A stretch of 26,316 nt of DNA, from assembly GCA_900549235.1 (NCBI GenBank), contig URNT01000043.1, forward strand, positions 1 to 26,316. Reading direction: 5' to 3'. The notes under the pieces are model-generated. The model saw only the letters and a program-made list of their open reading frames with translations, was not told the DNA's origin and did not search any database. The position numbers were made by a program, and so were the translations under genes. Of the stretch, positions 23,846 through 26,316 are shown one piece after another; position 1 is the first letter of the stretch; the number at the start of each line of letters is the position of its first letter. Origin of the DNA: an uncultured Clostridium sp. (GTDB taxonomy: Bacteria > Bacillota > Clostridia > Lachnospirales > Lachnospiraceae).

Positions 23846-24517
23846 ATGATGAAACGATTTCATTGTGGACAAATGTCAGATTCCATGGCGGTGGGTATCC
23901 TCCTGTCTCTTACAGGCGGCTTTCAGGACGCCTACACCTACATATGCAGGGGCAGCGTCTTTGCCAATGCCCAGACCGGCAACTTCATTCTCATGGGGAT
24001 CAATGCGTCTGAGGGCCGTTTTCAGGACGCCCTGCGCTATCTTATTCCCATTGCGGCCTTTGGGGCGGGGATCTTCCTGGCCCAGAGGATCCGCCATCTG
24101 TGCCAGCCCCACAGACGGATACACTGGCGCCAGATCATCCTGGCCATCGAGTGCGTGATCCTCTTCACGGTAGGACTGATCCCGGAGTCCCTTAACATCC
24201 TTGCCAACTCCCTGGTCTCCTTTTCCTGCGCCATGCAGGTAGACAGTTTCCGGAAGATTCAGGGAAATGCTATGGCAACCACCATGTGCATCGGAAACCT
24301 GCGCAGTGCCACCGATCTTCTCCATTCCTATACAGTCACAAAAGACCCTATGTTCAGAAAGAAAAGCCTTCAGTATTATTTTTTCATTGCAGTATTTGCC
24401 ATAGGAGCCGTCCTGGGAAATGGGGCAGTAAAGTACCTGGGGCTCAGGGCTGTGTGGGTGTGCTGCGGAGGGATACTGGCTGCGGGGGGAATGATGTTTA
24501 TAAAGGGAGAGGAGTAG
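23846..24517 (+). CDS. YoaK family (DUF1275) membrane protein
   Basis: A 223-residue protein with about six hydrophobic segments. The signature is GGFQDAYTYICRGSVFANAQTGNFILMGI near the N-terminus, followed by a paired CAMQVDSFRKIQGNAMATTMCIGNLRSATDLL in the second half. These are the two NxQxGN-type motifs of DUF1275 proteins. Transport is often suggested for the family but no substrate is established. The ATG at 23846 follows GAGAAAGG; a GTG at 23828 is possible but has no ribosome site. The stop codon abuts that of the convergent ABC-F gene with no gap. Confidence 0.92.
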   Translation: MMKRFHCGQMSDSMAVGILLSLTGGFQDAYTYICRGSVFANAQTGNFILMGINASEGRFQDALRYLIPIAAFGAGIFLAQRIRHLCQPHRRIHWRQIILAIECVILFTVGLIPESLNILANSLVSFSCAMQVDSFRKIQGNAMATTMCIGNLRSATDLLHSYTVTKDPMFRKKSLQYYFFIAVFAIGAVLGNGAVKYLGLRAVWVCCGGILAAGGMMFIKGEE

Positions 24518-25966
24518 TTACTCCACCTCACCACCCTCCACCCGATACACCACATCCCCAATCTTCTCCGTAAACCGCCTGTCATGGCTCACAGCCAGCA
24601 GGGTGCCGTCATAATCGGACAAAAGAGCCTCCAGCCCTTCCATGGTATATACGTCCATATGGTTTGTGGGCTCGTCCAGGATCATAAAGCTGCAGCCCGA
24701 TACCAGCACCTTTGCCAGGGCCGTTTTCACCCGTTCTCCGCCGGAAAGGACCGCCGCTTTCTTCTCCATATCCGCCCGGCTCATGTACAGGTTAGCCAGA
24801 ACCGCCCGGCAGATATGCTGGGGAAATGCGGCATCCGCCATTACATTTTCAAGAACCGTTTTGGACAGGTCCAGGGTGTCCAGATCCTGGGAGAAATATC
24901 CGATTTTGGCTTCTGAGGTGATAAATGTGCCCGGAGCTCCCTCTATCAGCGCCCGGATCAGGGTGGATTTTCCCGCTCCGTTGGCTCCGGTAAGGATGGT
25001 GCGCTTCCCGGCCTCTACCGTAAGCGACGCATCCGCCAGCACCAGCCTCCCCTCATATTCCACCGTAAGGTGCCGGATGGAAGCCGCAGCTTTCGCCCGG
25101 ATCCGCCCGCCCTCCGGCAGCTTCATAGACACATGAGGCAGCTCGGCGGGCTTTTCCTTTTTCTCGAGCTGGGAAAGCCGGGTATCAATGGCACTTTTAT
25201 TACTTTGTACATGGCCCTGCTGGACGGAAGCGATGCCCTTATAAAGCATCCATTCACTGCTTCCCATCCGGCGGGGCGGCTTCGCCATGGCCCTGCTTTT
25301 CTCGCGAAGCCTAACTGCCGCCTGTTCAAGCCGGTGCTTTTCCTTCTGATACTGCTGGTACTCAAACTCCTTAAACTCCCGTTCCCGATTTTTCTGCTCC
25401 GCCCAGGCCGAATAACCGCCATCAAATACCCGGAGCTTTCCTTCCTCCAGCTCCCAGATACAGGTACAAACCGAATCCAGCAGCATCCGGTCGTGGGAGA
25501 TCAGAACCACAGCGCCCCGGTAGCCGGCAAGCATCCGTTCCAGCTTTTTCACCCCGTCCACATCCAGATTGGTAGTAGGCTCATCTGCAAAGAGAAGAGG
25601 GGCGCGGCCCGAAAATGCCTCCGCAATGGCAAGGCGCATCCGCTCCCCGCCGCTTTTCACTGCCGAGTCCTTAAGGCCAAGCTGGCTGATAAAACGTCCC
25701 TCACAGTCCGCGGCCCTGGCGGCAGCTCCGCCTGCATCTGATGGTTCTCCCATTTCCTGAAGGATCTCCCCGATCTCACACTCACGCCGGATCACTCCCT
25801 CATCGCAGGGGATCCGGCCGGAGAGTACCCCTAAAAGGGTGGATTTGCCCGCTCCGTTGCGTCCGATCAGCCCAATCCGGTCTCCGTCCTGTATCTCGAT
25901 TTTCTCAATATCCAGAATCGTCTGGATTCCGTATTCTTTTTTAATATTCTGCGCTCTCAATAACAT
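24518..25966 (-). CDS. ABC-F ATPase, antibiotic-resistance (ribosome protection) type
   Basis: A 482-residue soluble protein with two ABC domains and no membrane domain. Walker A motifs are GRNGAGKST (about 35-43) and GANGAGKST (about 327-335). Signatures are VKSGGERMRLA and LSGGERVKTALA, with Walker B regions LLFADEPTTNLD and FMILDEPTNHMD. The linker holds a charged coiled coil and KPPRRMGSSEWMLYK (about 227-243), like the tip region of Vga/Lsa/CplR-type proteins. These bind the ribosomal E site and displace lincosamides, pleuromutilins or streptogramins. The attenuator leader supports a resistance role over a housekeeping Uup/EttA one. The start at 25966 has AGGAGG 8 nt upstream. Confidence 0.88.
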   Translation of the reverse strand: MLLRAQNIKKEYGIQTILDIEKIEIQDGDRIGLIGRNGAGKSTLLGVLSGRIPCDEGVIRRECEIGEILQEMGEPSDAGGAAARAADCEGRFISQLGLKDSAVKSGGERMRLAIAEAFSGRAPLLFADEPTTNLDVDGVKKLERMLAGYRGAVVLISHDRMLLDSVCTCIWELEEGKLRVFDGGYSAWAEQKNREREFKEFEYQQYQKEKHRLEQAAVRLREKSRAMAKPPRRMGSSEWMLYKGIASVQQGHVQSNKSAIDTRLSQLEKKEKPAELPHVSMKLPEGGRIRAKAAASIRHLTVEYEGRLVLADASLTVEAGKRTILTGANGAGKSTLIRALIEGAPGTFITSEAKIGYFSQDLDTLDLSKTVLENVMADAAFPQHICRAVLANLYMSRADMEKKAAVLSGGERVKTALAKVLVSGCSFMILDEPTNHMDVYTMEGLEALLSDYDGTLLAVSHDRRFTEKIGDVVYRVEGGEVE

Positions 25967-26003
25967 AAAAAATCCCTCCTGAACGCATCTCGTCCAGAAG
26001 GGA
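25967..26003 (-). terminator. Attenuator: intrinsic terminator that includes the ABC-F Shine-Dalgarno
   Basis: On the minus strand CCCTTCTGGACG (26002-25991), a 5-nt loop and CGTTCAGGAGGG (25985-25974) form 12 pairs including two G-U, with one more A-U pair possible. Six T (25972-25967) follow immediately. The T-tract ends at the base before the ATG (25966). The AGGAGG ribosome site is inside the 3' arm, so the hairpin would both stop transcription and hide the ribosome site. Confidence 0.8.
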
Positions 26004-26200
26004 GGTATGTATAGGCACACAGATAATAAGGCCCTCTTAAAGGCCCCGATGACGCCGAAATACGACCGTACCCAAATGACTGAACGAAATGCAAACAAAA
26101 ACACAGGCATGGCAAATAAAACCATCTGTGCATCCATCTGTTTCCCGTCAATCATTTAATAATCATATTTCTTTTAGCCACCTTTCAGTTCTCATATTCT
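26004..26200 (-). promoter_or_regulatory. Long 5' leader of the ABC-F mRNA with upstream ORFs
   Basis: About 235 nt separate the predicted start site near 26200 from the ABC-F ATG. An AGGTGG site (26183-26178) precedes a 4-codon ORF, Met-Ile-Ile-Lys, at 26166-26152. Its TGA overlaps an ATG (26155) that opens a stop-free frame running 63 codons into the ABC-F gene, including the hydrophobic MVLFAMPVFLFAFRSVIW. A GGCC/GGCC stem lies near 26030-26050. The layout fits ribosome-dependent attenuation of a resistance gene. The competing antiterminator pairing is not resolved. Confidence 0.6.
26152..26166 (-). CDS. Candidate 4-residue leader peptide (MIIK)
   Basis: ATG ATT ATT AAA TGA, with AGGTGG 11 nt upstream, is the first ORF after the predicted start site. 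Its stop codon overlaps a downstream ATG in ATGA form, which would allow termination-reinitiation. Such tiny ORFs sense stalled ribosomes in several resistance-gene leaders. At this length it could be chance. Confidence 0.3.
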   Translation of the reverse strand: MIIK

Positions 26201-26206
26201 TTTTTG

Positions 26207-26235
26207 AGTATAGGGGATGGAGTGGGGATTGTCAA
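26207..26235 (-). promoter_or_regulatory. Promoter of the ABC-F gene
   Basis: On the minus strand TTGACA (26235-26230), exactly 17 bp, then TATACT (26212-26207): a near-perfect housekeeping promoter. A strong promoter with a long leader is expected when control is by attenuation rather than by initiation. Confidence 0.8.
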
Positions 26236-26274
26236 GAGGGAAGGGAGCCATTTTTTTGCAGTAAAACTTTCAAA

Positions 26275-26312
26275 AGTAAATTCCACCGTCCGCTTATGCG
26301 GTGGAATTTACT
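26275..26312. terminator. Strong inverted repeat at the right edge, possible terminator
   Basis: AGTAAATTCCACCG (26275-26288) and CGGTGGAATTTACT (26299-26312) are perfect 14-nt inverted repeats with a 10-nt loop. On the minus strand the stem is followed by TTTGAAAGTTTTACTG. It lies upstream of the ABC-F promoter, so it probably ends a minus-strand gene beyond the window. The loop and inner stem can also pair as CCGC ATAA GCGG, an alternative fold. Confidence 0.55.
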
Positions 26313-26316
26313 CTCG

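Noticed and set aside
25967..26155. 63-residue N-terminal extension of the ABC-F protein as the normal start
   Set aside because: ABC-F proteins start at the first nucleotide-binding domain, and AGGAGG is spaced correctly for 25966. Kept only as a leader-frame observation.
1..26316. CRISPR array, prophage or insertion sequence
   Set aside because: No regularly spaced repeats, transposase, integrase or phage structural genes were seen on either strand.

Overview
The window reads as chromosomal DNA of a gut-type Lachnospiraceae (Clostridium cluster XIVa) bacterium. This is inferred from the moderately GC-rich low-GC-Firmicute codon use, strong AGGAGG ribosome sites, a DUF3881-type protein, YesS-like membrane AraC regulators, TRAP and CUT1 lipoprotein-based transporters, and a PadR/DUF1700/DUF4097/PspC cassette. 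No phage, IS or CRISPR sequence is visible.

Layout. (1) 1-265: a tRNA-Arg(CCT) cut by the window edge, a chimeric tRNA fragment, and a probable tRNA promoter; then a DUF3881-like gene (266-1141). (2) 1292-8038, minus strand: one tight operon read GH31 glycosidase > dctP > dctQ > dctM > MATE exporter, ending at a hairpin. (3) 8214-11278, plus strand, divergent: a cupin-AraC regulator overlapping by 4 nt a membrane-spanning Cache/HAMP/AraC regulator. (4) 11444-17460, plus strand: a sugar ABC importer (lipoprotein and two permeases, no ATPase) followed by a two-subunit LacL/LacM beta-galactosidase. (5) 17438-19516, minus strand: PadR > DUF1700 > DUF4097 > PspC, a self-regulated membrane or envelope-stress-type cassette with palindromes in its promoter. 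(6) 19809-20321: a GNAT acetyltransferase. (7) 20361-20650: the remnant of a type III toxin-antitoxin system (promoter, small RNA, terminator, deleted toxin). (8) 20646-23627: an M16C metallopeptidase. (9) 23846-24517: a YoaK/DUF1275 membrane protein. (10) 24518-25966: an ABC-F ribosome-protection-type ATPase with a long attenuator leader, then an inverted repeat at the right edge.

How the parts work together. Regions 2-4 look like one carbohydrate-use locus. Two AraC-type regulators, one cytosolic and one surface-sensing, sit between a TRAP/GH31 operon and an ABC/LacLM operon. TRAP binding proteins with the conserved arginine usually bind carboxylates, so the GH31 enzyme next to it may act on an acidic glycoside; this is inference. 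The two most unusual items are the ABC-F leader, where an intrinsic terminator contains the Shine-Dalgarno sequence and its U-tract touches the start codon, and the compact type III toxin-antitoxin relic whose promoter overlaps the stop codon of the peptidase gene.
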